NCBI RefSeq assembly: GCF_014202395.1
Contig: NZ_JACHGQ010000008.1
Location: 1 to 61,912, forward strand
Source: Histophilus somni
GTDB lineage: Bacteria > Pseudomonadota > Gammaproteobacteria > Enterobacterales > Pasteurellaceae
Direction: 5' to 3'
Length of the DNA: 61,912 nucleotides
Shown here: positions 32,136 to 40,696 of the stretch, piece by piece
Layout of the letters: each line of letters opens with the position of its first letter
How positions within the stretch are numbered: position 1 is the first letter of the stretch
Translations under genes and position numbers: made by a program
The notes under the pieces: model-generated
What the model was told of the DNA's origin: nothing
What the model saw: the letters and a program-made list of their open reading frames with translations, nothing else
Database searches by the model: none

Positions 32136-32147
32136 AAGGGTGCTTAT

Positions 32148-32285
32148 TTATTTACATCCACATAGTGGAATTGGCATTGGTCGATGTTTTGCTCTGATAA
32201 TTGCTCCAGTTTTTGGATCTTCACGAGTCCATCTGAAAATAATAGGGCAAACACAGCCACATTTAGAACAAATAGTCGTAGCCAT
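32148..32285 (-). CDS. Small zinc-ribbon-like protein (45 aa)
   Basis: Four cysteines in two groups: ICSKCGCVC at the N-terminus and LCGCK at the end, with the middle FRWTREDPKTG and AKHRPMPIPL. The WTR-DP-TG and PIPL words occur in small uncharacterised proteins of enterobacterial phages and islands. GGAGATTAG precedes ATG. The hairpin GCACCC-CTAA-GGGTGC at 32128-32143 is its terminator. Confidence 0.6.
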   Translation of the reverse strand: MATTICSKCGCVCPIIFRWTREDPKTGAIIRAKHRPMPIPLCGCK

Positions 32286-32464
32286 AAGACTAATCTCCAT
32301 TTGATAAGTTGCCATCACTTATCTATGGACAATACCGTACAATCTGTTTTAGAATAGACTACCGTTTTCAAAGGTGTTCTTCTATGTTGTAGGTATTGTG
32401 TACAGCGGATGGAGAACTGCACATAGTAATTAATACGCCAATATTAATTATTTCCAGTAAAGAC

Positions 32465-32490
32465 CCAGCCATTTCAGTTGGGTTTTTTAC
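32465..32490 (+). terminator. Terminator-like hairpin before the toxin remnant
   Basis: ACCCAGC and GTTGGGT pair (one G-T) followed by six Ts. The DNA just upstream (32320-32430) has CAATACC and GGTATTG arms about 60 bases apart, so a small structured RNA may end here. Confidence 0.5.
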
Positions 32491-32624
32491 ATTACGCAAA
32501 AATTGAGGATATTATCTATTTGCTAACAAACGGTGGAGATAAAAAAACTCAGCAACAGGATATAAGCGATGCCCAAGTGATATTAGAAAAATTTAAACAA
32601 TTAGGAGATGATGAAAATGAGTGA
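32491..32624 (+). pseudogene. C-terminal remnant of a HI1419-type (RelE/HigB-like) toxin
   Basis: The frame reads HYAKIEDIIYLLTNGGDKKT and ends KQLGDDENE. The GGDK-TQQ-DI part is the tail of the HI1419/Gp49 toxin family. The first two thirds are missing. The stop overlaps the start of the antitoxin, as in intact pairs. Confidence 0.65.
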
Positions 32625-32916
32625 ACAAAACAATATAGAAGTGACTGATTTTGATGCTGCAGAATTTTTAGAAAATGATGAGTTGATCGCTTTATATCTT
32701 GCGGAGACATTAAAGAATGGCAATGATGAAGAATTTATTCAAGCACTCAATACTGTGGCTAGAGCAAAAGGCATGAATGATATTGCGAAAAAAGCGGGGA
32801 TTGCTCGTGAAAGCCTTTATCAAACTCTTTCAAGCAATAAGCCGAGATTTGAAACTGTGCGTAAAATCTTAAATGCTTTAAATATTGATCTCATTCCTAC
32901 GGTAAAAACGGCTTAA
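32617..32916 (+). CDS. Orphan HI1420-type HTH antitoxin (99 aa)
   Basis: A putative addiction-module antidote: KMNDIAKKAGIARESLYQTL-type HTH (here GMNDIAKKAGIARESLYQTL), then KILNALNIDL. I prefer ATG 32617 over 32608, because AGGAG is too close to the latter. The partner toxin is truncated, so the gene may now act only as a regulator or as an anti-addiction gene. CCGTTTTT/AAAACGG forms its terminator near 32905-32925. Confidence 0.8.
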   Translation: MSEQNNIEVTDFDAAEFLENDELIALYLAETLKNGNDEEFIQALNTVARAKGMNDIAKKAGIARESLYQTLSSNKPRFETVRKILNALNIDLIPTVKTA

Positions 32917-32937
32917 ATGCCGTTTTTTTCTGTGCCA

Positions 32938-33105
32938 TTCCTATTTTTAGGATAAAAATAGGAACAAAATAGGAAAAAATAGGAACACTCAATTTTATTA
33001 AAGTATTGATTTTTAACATATTCATTTTAAAAATTCCTATTTTTCCTATTTTTCCTATTTTTCCTAATTTAATTTCATATATAAATATTTTTATAATAAA
33101 AAAGC
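32938..33105. repeat. AT-rich block with AATAGGAA iterons, copy B
   Basis: Partner of 31965-32135. It contains AATAGGAAC and AATAGGAAAA words, then three TTCCTATTT words in a row and the shared end TTCCTAATTTAATTTCAT. Confidence 0.7.
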
Positions 33106-33126
33106 CCGCAATATGCAGGCTGTGAT

Positions 33127-33645
33127 TTATTCGACTTGTAAGATTTTTTTAAGTGCTTCTTTGATATTTGGAAATGGTATCAGCTGAAGAGTATCTTGTT
33201 TTAGATATAGCTTATAACTTCCGTCTATATCCTTTGTGTCAAGTTCTTCAAGATGTGCATTGAGCTTGGTATATTGTTCTATTGCTTGTTCTATATCTTC
33301 TTCTAAAATTGGCTGGAATGATTGACGTTTTAAATTTACAGTTAATAGAAATTCTTTTTTTAGGTAATCAACATTTACCAAGATGTCCGCACCAAATATA
33401 AATTCTTCTGAATTTGAGAATTTTACTTCTATGTTCATTTGCCCTTTGTAATTAGCTAGAATGGTATTCTGTTCCGGGATAGCCGTTACTGAGAATTCAA
33501 GTGTTTTCAGAAAGTCTTTTACTTCATCTTGTAAAATCTGAAGGAGCAATCTTTTTTTAGACTGAATAACATTACTCCGCATTTCAAATAATTTTCTATT
33601 GCTATCTTTTAGATCCGCCAGTTTTTTATGTAGTTGGAAACTCAT
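33127..33645 (-). CDS. Hypothetical island protein (172 aa)
   Basis: I use MSFQLHKKLADLKDSNRKLF as the start, since AGGGAGAT precedes it; the frame extends further with weak signals. Begins with a coiled coil, then a mixed domain with GADILVNVDYLKKEFLLTVN. No known family is recognised. Its terminator GCCCGCA-ATA-TGCAGGC lies at about 33102-33120. Confidence 0.55.
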   Translation of the reverse strand: MSFQLHKKLADLKDSNRKLFEMRSNVIQSKKRLLLQILQDEVKDFLKTLEFSVTAIPEQNTILANYKGQMNIEVKFSNSEEFIFGADILVNVDYLKKEFLLTVNLKRQSFQPILEEDIEQAIEQYTKLNAHLEELDTKDIDGSYKLYLKQDTLQLIPFPNIKEALKKILQVE

Positions 33646-33818
33646 TTTTATCTCCCTTTTTTGTATAAATTTCATGCATATTTTAACAAGTTCAGCCATT
33701 ACAAAAAACTAACTACTTTAATAAAATTTGTATTATTGCCGTTTTCTATGAAAATTTTTCACTTTTTTATTCTTCTTATCTGATCAAATATTTACGCATA
33801 ACAAAAAAGCAGAATACC

Positions 33819-33831
33819 AAATGATCCCTAA
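33819..33831. other. Candidate attachment site, right (AAATGATCCCTAA)
   Basis: Direct copy of 27238-27250. It extends to 17 bases, CCAAATGATCCCTAAAA (33817-33833), which matches the inverted copy at 27289-27305. The TAG stop of the truncated ICE gene lies inside it. Confidence 0.6.
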
Positions 33832-34442
33832 AAGATAGTTTTAAAAACAAGAACCCTTATTGTATAAGGCTTGAACCCTCGAAGCAGATGAACCCTCTCA
33901 ACCAACCCAAAACACTGACGGATTAATTTAGCACCTGCTTCAATCCAATCTGAAGCCTCGCTACGTGTCATTAAGGCAATATGCGAAGCTGCCATCACCG
34001 CACAAGCAAGCTCATCAAATTTCAAGAAAAGGAAGATTAATTGATAGCCAAGTTGAGAATTAAAGGTCAGTGCATAACGAGCTGGTTCAATACTGACACT
34101 GTTTTCCATATGGAATGCCGAAGGGATTTGCTCACTATAAAGGTAATTCACTTTTTCTACAAGTTGTTGCATTTCCTGACGATAACCCAGCACCTTGGTT
34201 TCAAACCGTAGTAAATAATCATCAGCATAAGGGTCATTATTCGCTGCCGCACGTTGAATTTGACTTAATAAACTCAAACAATTCGGCATACTGATGATCC
34301 CTGCACGGATAATTTTGCCTTGCTCATTTCGCACGGCTGCACGACCTACCCATAATTTAGAGGCATGATGGGTGTTGATCGTAATTTCAGGTGCACTGCG
34401 TAGCGGTCCTGGTCGTTGATTTTGAAGATCGGTGGTTGTCAT
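33828..34442 (-). pseudogene. 5' part of the split PFL_4669-type ICE gene (204 aa)
   Basis: Family-like up to KLIRQCFGLVE (RPGPLRSAPEITINTHHASK, then WVGRAAVRNEQGKIIRAGII), then an unrelated tail (RVHLLRGFKPYTIR) encoded by inserted DNA. The true C-terminal part (YRHSGITRHDAIENN) is at 26881-27150. This protein belongs to the PFL_4669/TIGR03761 ICE family of unknown role. Confidence 0.75.
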
Positions 34443-34462
34443 ACGGATACTCCTATTCTATG

Positions 34463-34553
34463 GTTAATAATTTTTGTACTTTGAAGGGTCCCCCTTCACT
34501 GGTTAAATTTTGTACTTTGTAGAGTCCCTCTACACTGGTTAATTTTTGTACTT
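34463..34553 (-). promoter_or_regulatory. Three TTTGTACTT boxes with interleaved hairpins
   Basis: TTTTTGTACTT/TTTTGTACTTT repeats at about 34473, 34508 and 34545 (35-37 bp apart). Between them lie GAAGGG-TCC-CCCTTC and GTAGAG-TCC-CTCTAC followed by ACTGGTTAA. The boxes are the complement of the GTACAAA words at 26269-26304. Located between two backbone genes. Confidence 0.55.
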
Positions 34554-35781
34554 AATTCAAAAGCTGCGTTTTTAAATTACGTATCATTTCGGCACGTGCT
34601 TTCCGCTGTTCCAATGTTGGCACAGATGATGGCGGTGGTGTTTTATCCCGCTCTGGCACAGTAATGTGTGTCAGTGATTTATTCATCATTGATAGATTAC
34701 ACTGGCTCAAATATTGTTCAAGTAAATAGGGGTTAAATTGTCCTAAATGAGCTTTTCTCACTAGGCTCAGTAAATATCCCTGTGGCTTCTTAATAGTCCC
34801 TTTCTCAAGGCGTTCACCCGCTTCAAACAAAATGGCTTGGCACAGCCCTAAATCAAGCCCTTCCATTGCTTTGGCAACAGTACGTTTCTCAAAGTGGTTT
34901 AAGTTAAGTGTCCAATCAATTTCTTCCGGTGTACCTGTACTGTATTTATTTATAAATACTGTACTGTACTTGTACTGATTCACTGAGTTCCTTAATGGAA
35001 CTGAGTCTAAAATCAAAGACTTACCCTGTTTTTCTTGGCTGAGTTCCCTATTGGAACTTGGGGTATTTTGACTGAGTTCCTTAATGGAACTCGGCAAATT
35101 GCTCATTTTTTCACTGAGTTCCTCACTGTTTTCACTGCGTTCCTTATTGGAACTCAGCAAATTCTGCTGCACAGTATCTAAATTTAAATAAGAAAAATCA
35201 GCCTCTTTTTCATTTCCAAAACGAGAACAATAATCTTGATAACGGGCTTGCATCCAATCAATATGTGAAACATAGTGCCATTGGGTTTTATCTGAAAGAA
35301 TATTATTGACAATATGCGTCGCAACACCTCTCACCACGATGTCTTTATGTTTTGTCGCAGAATGTAATAAATGGAGATAATCTTCGTTAAGTTGAATCGC
35401 ATCTAATATGGGGATAGGCTCATCGTGCAATAAATAGACATTTCCTTTTACTTGCCCTAATTCATTACGCACCGTTTCACAAAGGGTCAACCATCGTGTT
35501 AAGCGTAACAATAATAAGGTTTGACTGACAGTTTTACGCGATAGGCTCGCATTCAGGTAAGGTTTATCTGAAAGCAGTTTCCCCAATACTTCGTAAGATG
35601 GAAATAATCCCCCTTGAAACTCTCTTGCCTTATGCTTGATCAGTTGCCAAGCAAATTTGGCTCGCGGCGTTAAACAGGGATCATAAAGTAGCCTTGTCGG
35701 CACGGTTTCATGCTGATTTCCAAAAAAGAGTAAGCCCTGTTCTGTTTTGTTCGGTGTGGTAAGTTTTTCAAAAATTGTCAT
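34552..35781 (-). CDS. STY4528-type ICE protein, replication-initiator-like (409 aa)
   Basis: The N-terminal region (PTRLLYDPCLTPRAKFAWQLIK, with FPSYEVLGKLL and SRKTVSQTLLLLRLTRWLTL) is a winged-helix DNA-binding domain of the STY4528 family, a backbone gene of this ICE class. The middle is low-complexity and repetitive (SSIKELSQ, SSNRELSQ, SSNKERSE) because its DNA contains palindromic GAGTTCC/GGAACTC iterons. The protein and its embedded sites could form a replication origin, as in some phage and plasmid initiators; that is inference. Confidence 0.75.
   Translation of the reverse strand: MTIFEKLTTPNKTEQGLLFFGNQHETVPTRLLYDPCLTPRAKFAWQLIKHKAREFQGGLFPSYEVLGKLLSDKPYLNASLSRKTVSQTLLLLRLTRWLTLCETVRNELGQVKGNVYLLHDEPIPILDAIQLNEDYLHLLHSATKHKDIVVRGVATHIVNNILSDKTQWHYVSHIDWMQARYQDYCSRFGNEKEADFSYLNLDTVQQNLLSSNKERSENSEELSEKMSNLPSSIKELSQNTPSSNRELSQEKQGKSLILDSVPLRNSVNQYKYSTVFINKYSTGTPEEIDWTLNLNHFEKRTVAKAMEGLDLGLCQAILFEAGERLEKGTIKKPQGYLLSLVRKAHLGQFNPYLLEQYLSQCNLSMMNKSLTHITVPERDKTPPPSSVPTLEQRKARAEMIRNLKTQLLN
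34985..35155. repeat. Four palindromic iterons inside the STY4528-type gene
   Basis: GAGTTCCTTAATGGAACTC is perfect at 35074-35092. Near copies lie at 34985-35003, 35041-35059 and 35137-35155, and a half-site is near 35115. Spacings are about 56, 33 and 63 bp. Confidence 0.8.
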
Positions 35782-35943
35782 TTTTAATTCTCCAAAACCT
35801 GTATTTAATTATTTCGATTGTTTTGGGTTTATATTTCGTTATAATGCTTTTGCTTTCTTAACAAAAGAAATGAGGGAAGTCAGTAATACTGTAACCCCTC
35901 TATCCCCCGATGTGCCTGATACTCACCTCGGGGGAATTTTTTG

Positions 35944-36495
35944 TTATTTTTTATTACGATACCAAGGATCAACAGCACGCCAAATCGCAGTCAAATTAAT
36001 TTGCGTTTCTTCCGCAAATAGCATTAATAATTCCAGACCTTCCATTGACTCTAAATTCTGAATACTGCCTTTATGTTGACACCATAGTTCCCATAAACGT
36101 GTCTTTTGCTCATCAGTGGTTGTAGCTTTTCGTCCCGGTTCTTCACGAATCCCCAGCAAACTACGTCTTGCCGACACTTTCGTGGTGCTCAAACCAAAGT
36201 AGGTATTCAACATTTGAATGGATGCTCCAAGGAGTAAGGCTCGATCAATAATCATTCGTTCTTGTGAATTGACTTGTGCCATTTTGACCATTTTCCAAAA
36301 GGCACTATGGTCGATATTAATCGCCGCAATCGGCACTTTAGATTGAGCAATATCGTACATTTCATCAATGCTTAACTGTTGGATTTCGCTAAGTTCTGCC
36401 GTTGAAAACCCAAGGTGATGACAGGTATTCACATTGCCTTCGCGGATATTATTGACAATATGGTCTAAAATCACTTTGTTTAAATTATCAAGCAT
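35944..36495 (-). CDS. DUF2857 family ICE protein (183 aa)
   Basis: Starts MLDNLNKVILDHIVNNI with GGAGG seven bases upstream; the frame also extends into parB. DUF2857 proteins follow parB in this ICE class. A helix-turn-helix-like part is visible (LLGASIQMLNTYFGLSTTKV followed by SARRSLLGI). Probably a regulator; intact. Confidence 0.8.
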   Translation of the reverse strand: MLDNLNKVILDHIVNNIREGNVNTCHHLGFSTAELSEIQQLSIDEMYDIAQSKVPIAAINIDHSAFWKMVKMAQVNSQERMIIDRALLLGASIQMLNTYFGLSTTKVSARRSLLGIREEPGRKATTTDEQKTRLWELWCQHKGSIQNLESMEGLELLMLFAEETQINLTAIWRAVDPWYRNKK

Positions 36496-36505
36496 AATGC
36501 CTCCA

Positions 36506-38212
36506 TTAAGCTGAAGCTCGCAAATAGCGAACAAGACGAATGAGTCGAAATAATTTCACCAAGGTAACATCATCAATTTTAGGTTCTCGATCTGCCGAAC
36601 CTAACAATAATGCCGTATCAAGAAAACAGGCTTCTGAATAGGTTAAATCCTGTGTTTGCAACATACTGAGCAGTTCGTAGATGGTACGTTGTGTGTCGTC
36701 TTTTAAAGAACCGTCTACGGCTTTCATCTGAAAGCTGTAATCGACAGGATTGTTCACAACGTGTTCAACGAGTTCATCAATCCCAAACTGCTCGGCAATA
36801 TCCAAGGCGAGAGAATAAGCTTCTGCTTTATGTTGACGACTTGGGTACACTTGCCAAATATCTGAAACAGGTTGACGACCAACACAAGCAAATTCCAACC
36901 CATTTGCAATGGCTTGTTGCTCACGTTGAGCCTGAATGCTCATTCCTGGCGTAATACCGTAATTTTGGGCAAATTGCCTGGCGAGATCTTGGGTTGGTTC
37001 AGAAATAGAAATTTCATCGATTGTTACAGTATTCATAATGTCATTTACTGTTTCGGTCTCTAAATTATCGATGCTGACATCTTCCACGAAAGTGCGGTCA
37101 TTTTTTTCTACATTTTCAGCATACTCATCAGAGACTGGAGAAATGGCACTTGTACTTTCTGTTTCGGTCATCTCAATACGTTGAACAGGCTCGGAAAGGG
37201 ATTTTTCCAATTGCTGTTGCTGAAATCTCGCCACATCTTCTTCACTATGCTGAATTTGGGCATCAATTTCTTGTTGCTTTTTCGCTAATTTCTGAAATTT
37301 ACGCTCATCCAAATCCACTTCCATATAGAGCATTTCATAGCTGACTTTGCCCTCAAAAGCATCCGTCATCTCATTAATTAACGCATCCTGAAAGGTTTTC
37401 ACATTAAAGGGATTATCATCATTACAACGAGAAAGACTATTTTGCCAAATAGCTTCAAAGGCAATGTCAGTCTCAAATTGATATTGTTGCCAAACTTCAA
37501 GGGCGTTATTACGAATGGCTAAGAGTTTATCAATCGGGCTATTTCCTAATCCATTAAACAAAACATCAGGAATATATGGATACAAATATGCCACACAACG
37601 CTCCATCTTAGAAAGCGTTGTATAGTGAATAATGTACCCATCTTTTTCCAATTCACTTGAAAGTTCTCGAGCGGATAATGAATGCCCAAGTTTTTTCTCG
37701 TAATACTCCTTCGCCTGCTGAATCCCCAATGCTTTCTCAATAAAGGTTAAATCTGCACGGGTGTCATTCTCAATTAAATGACCGATCAGCAAATCAAGTT
37801 CCGCTTCCACACTATCTGCCGTCTCACCTTTCCAAGGTTTATACAAGCATTCAATCGCCCAAAAACGCTGATCTTGGGTTTCGCTGAATAACTCTTTTAA
37901 GGCTTGAATCCTCGTATTCCCTCCGTCTGCAATAATATAAAACGGCTCGCCCGGGCGTTGGGTAATATTGGGCTTATGATCTAATCCACGACGTCGAATA
38001 GATTCTTTAATCATCTCAAAGTTAGGATTACGGGTTTTGCGTGGATTATGCTCATAAGGACGTAATTTATCCAACGTTACCGTAATGTATTGAGAAGTTG
38101 TAGGGTAATGTGTCGCAGTCGCTCCCACATAAGAAGGCGAAGTATTCACCATTGGTGTAACATTTAAATTCCGTGCCACGGCATCTGATAATTTTTTGTT
38201 TTTAGTGTTCAT
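36506..38212 (-). CDS. parB: ICE partition protein, ParB family (568 aa)
   Basis: Has the ParB nuclease-like core: LDKLRPYEHNPRKTRNPNFE, IKESIRRRGLDHKPNI and IIADGGNTRIQALKELF, then an HTH part and a long acidic tail. Size matches the long ParB proteins of PFGI-1-class ICEs. The ATG overlaps the dnaB stop (ATGAACACTAA). Without an intact ParA (see 39460-39977), partition is probably not functional. Confidence 0.85.
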   Translation of the reverse strand: MNTKNKKLSDAVARNLNVTPMVNTSPSYVGATATHYPTTSQYITVTLDKLRPYEHNPRKTRNPNFEMIKESIRRRGLDHKPNITQRPGEPFYIIADGGNTRIQALKELFSETQDQRFWAIECLYKPWKGETADSVEAELDLLIGHLIENDTRADLTFIEKALGIQQAKEYYEKKLGHSLSARELSSELEKDGYIIHYTTLSKMERCVAYLYPYIPDVLFNGLGNSPIDKLLAIRNNALEVWQQYQFETDIAFEAIWQNSLSRCNDDNPFNVKTFQDALINEMTDAFEGKVSYEMLYMEVDLDERKFQKLAKKQQEIDAQIQHSEEDVARFQQQQLEKSLSEPVQRIEMTETESTSAISPVSDEYAENVEKNDRTFVEDVSIDNLETETVNDIMNTVTIDEISISEPTQDLARQFAQNYGITPGMSIQAQREQQAIANGLEFACVGRQPVSDIWQVYPSRQHKAEAYSLALDIAEQFGIDELVEHVVNNPVDYSFQMKAVDGSLKDDTQRTIYELLSMLQTQDLTYSEACFLDTALLLGSADREPKIDDVTLVKLFRLIRLVRYLRASA

Positions 38213-39460
38213 AGCGATATCTACCTAAATTCATTTCATTTTCAAATAAACTAAACTCACCATAAAAGCGGCATTTCACACTCCCTAATGGTCCATTACG
38301 TTGTTTGCCGATAATGATTTCAGCTAGCCCTCTATCTACACTTTCCGGGTGATAGACTTCATCACGATAGATAAACAAAATCACATCAGCATCTTGCTCA
38401 AGCGAGCCTGATTCACGTAAATCCGCATTGACAGGGCGTTTATTGGTACGTTGTTCTAAACTACGATTGAGCTGTGAAAGAGCATAAACAGGACGCCCCA
38501 ACTCTTTGGCTAACGCCTTCAACGCCCCTGAAATTTGAGTGATTTCAAGGTGGCGGTTTTCTATTCTGCCGGTACCTCGCATTAATTGGAGATAATCAAT
38601 GAAAACCGCCGCAGGCAAGCCATATTGTCGGCTATATTGACGCACTTTACTACGTAATCGAGGGATCGTTAATGCCCCTTCATCATCAATAATTAAACGC
38701 TTGTTCCAGTCTCGTTGGATACGACCCACCGAGTCGGAAAGTTTGCTCCAATCTTCTACCTTAAGCTCTGTCGCTCGGCGAATCTTTTGCAGGCTTACCC
38801 TTGATTTCATTGCCGTAAAACGTTGTAGAATTTGATCTGCGGGCATTTCCTGACTGAAATAAAATACAGGCTGGTCCGTCATCTTATCCAAAATACTTGC
38901 CGTTGCCGTAAGGGAAAGAGCGGTTTTTCCCATCGCAGGACGGGCAGCGATGATGATCAATTCCCCCGCTTGCCCGCCGGTAGTTAATTCATCAATTTGT
39001 TGGATACCCAATGGCGTGCCTGTAACAGGATCCGCATTTAAGGTGGATTGCTCCATCTTGTCGAACATTTGCGAAAAAATGTCTGCTAATTTCACCGCAC
39101 TTTTATCTGTTTGATTTAACGAAATTTGCGTATATCGCTGTTCAATCTGCTCTGCAAGCGTTGCCAATTTTTCTGCATTCTTAGGCTCCGCCATTTCACT
39201 TAAAATAAACTGTCCCAAGGCTAAAAATTGACGTTGCCGACTATATTGTTTGACAAGTTCAGAATAAGCTACAATATTAGCAACCGATGGCGTGTTATGT
39301 GCTATTTCAGCTAAATAAGCCAGTCCACCGACTTCTTCCAACATGCCTTTTTCTTTGCAATATTCTGACACTGTGAGCATATCGACGGCTTTATTGTGAT
39401 TAACAAGTGATGCGATAGCTTCAAAAATATAGCGATGTTGTATAAGATAGAAATTCTTGC
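38202..39460 (-). pseudogene. dnaB: Replicative helicase DnaB, N-terminus deleted and fused to parA DNA
   Basis: Normal DnaB sequence starts abruptly at FYLIQHRYIFEAIASL; about 40-50 N-terminal residues are missing. From there the protein is intact: Walker A ARPAMGKTALSL, Walker B VFIDYLQLM, the QLNRSLEQR region and ESGSLEQDADVILF. Upstream bases belong to parA in another frame, so a deletion joined the two genes. Lacking part of the N-terminal collar, the helicase is probably impaired. Confidence 0.8.
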
Positions 39461-39977
39461 TACATCCCCATCGTACAGCGAATAAACTCTTTTGCGGATA
39501 AAATATGTGGCAAAATAGGACAAAATAACAAATCTGCGGCAAGCACAGACATATCTACCGTAATATCCCAAGTTCCACGTGTATCCACAATAATCACATC
39601 ATAGCCTTTGAGCTTTTTCAGTAGAAAGCTAAACCATATTGCACCATCAGGGGCATTGTGTAGCATTTGGCTGACATTATTTGTGGGATCGTTGGATTGA
39701 ATTAAATCTAAATTCGGTAGGGTTGTTTTTGAAATAATACGGGTAGGATCGACATCTTGATAGGTCAAAAACTGATACCACCCTGTGCGACATAATCTAA
39801 GGCAAAATAAGCATTGAGCGTTGGTTGTGTATCGGTATCAATTAACAAGGTCTTTAACCCGTGATCTGCACAAAACGCACCAATATTCGCCGCATTTGTA
39901 CTTTTTGCCGAACGGCCTTTGGTTGAAGCAACGGTAATGATGAATGGTTTTTTAGTAACAGCTTGACTAATGTTCAT
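39460..39977 (-). pseudogene. parA: ParA/Soj ATPase remnant, frameshifted and truncated
   Basis: First frame: MNISQAVTKKPFIITVASTK with a Walker A-like RSAKSTNAAN (usually GGSAKST) and LLIDTDTQPTLNAY, then a stop at GGISF. Second frame resumes TYQDVDPTRIISKTTLPNLD to EFIRCTMGM. A lost TATC at GGTATCAG (expected GGTATCTATCAG) explains the shift. The C-terminal third is gone by fusion to dnaB. Next to tRNA-Leu, the usual ICE end. Confidence 0.85.
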
Positions 39978-40111
39978 AATCATACTCACTTGTACAAGAA
40001 AAATAAGAAAGTATTGGCTGAAATCACTATGTATAGAAGCTACTCTTAGAACTAATAGGGTTAATAAGACTAATAGGATAATCAAATTTTATGCTAAAAA
40101 CTTGATTTTAA

Positions 40112-40198
40112 TGGTGCCCGAGGGCGGACTTGAACCGCCACAGCTCGAAAGCCGAGGGATTTTAAATCCCTTGTGTCTACCGATTTCACCACTCGGGC
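40112..40198 (-). tRNA. tRNA-Leu (UAA)
   Basis: The cloverleaf reads GCCCGAGTGGTGAAATCGG at the 5' end, with a long variable arm. The anticodon loop TTTAAAA gives UAA, and the T-arm is GTTCAAGTC. ICEHin1056-type elements integrate in the 3' end of tRNA-Leu; the ICE begins here. Confidence 0.95.
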
Positions 40199-40221
40199 GA
40201 GTGTTCCGACTCGGTTATGTG

Positions 40222-40295
40222 TGGAGGCGTGTCCCGGAGTCGAACCGAGCTACATGGATTTGCAATCCAGTGCATAACCGCTTTGCTAACACGCC
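40222..40295 (-). tRNA. tRNA-Cys (GCA)
   Basis: Starts GGCGTGTTAGCAAAGCGG; anticodon loop TTGCAAA gives GCA; ends CGCCTCCA with an encoded CCA. Confidence 0.95.
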
Positions 40296-40306
40296 GTAGC
40301 GTAAAT

Positions 40307-40382
40307 TGGAGCGGGAAACGAGGCTCGAACTCGCGACCCCAACCTTGGCAAGGTTGTGCTCTACCAACTGAGCTATTCCCGC
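40307..40382 (-). tRNA. tRNA-Gly (GCC)
   Basis: Starts GCGGGAATAGCTCAGTTGG; anticodon loop TTGCCAA gives GCC; ends CCCGCTCCA with an encoded CCA. Confidence 0.95.
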
Positions 40383-40696
40383 TTTTTCGCTGCAACACAT
40401 TCGCTGTCAGTGGTGCGCATTTTACTTCGTTATGAAAAACTGTCAACAATTCTTTTGAAAAAATATGTTAATTGATGAAAAAAAACTCAAAACAGGTATT
40501 TAAGAATACAATTTATACAGAATGTGTTTGTTTTTAGTACATCACTATCACTTATTTCATTTATCTATTTTAATGATATAGAAAATATTCTTTAATCACT
40601 GGAAACTTTGTGCAACAATGCAATCCTATTATGTCGTACAATAATAAAATATAGCTAAAAGTGCGGTCGTTTTTCTTAGATTAATTAGGTGAAGTT

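Larger units (their letters stand above)
27090..33896. mobile_element. P4-type integrase island inside an ICE gene
   Basis: Bounded by the two halves of the PFL_4669-type gene. Inside are int, dnaC/tnpW debris, alpA, the Ibs/Sib/RHH array, an orphan antitoxin and iteron blocks. AAATGATCCCTAA occurs at 27238 and 33819 in direct orientation. Confidence 0.65.
1..40111. mobile_element. Partial ICE, ICEHin1056/PFGI-1 class, next to tRNA-Leu
   Basis: Backbone genes in class-typical order (parA, dnaB, parB, DUF2857, STY4528-type, PFL_4669-type, DUF3158, ssb, topB, DUF3577) starting at the 3' end of tRNA-Leu(UAA). No conjugation genes and no element integrase are in view; both would lie left of base 1. 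Several replication and partition genes are broken. Confidence 0.85.

Noticed and set aside
34985-35155. CRISPR-like palindromic repeats
   Set aside because: Spacings are irregular, the copies lie inside a coding frame and no cas gene is present; iterons fit better.
40186-40449. Protein frames over the tRNA cluster
   Set aside because: They cover three clear tRNAs and their complement; coding is not credible.
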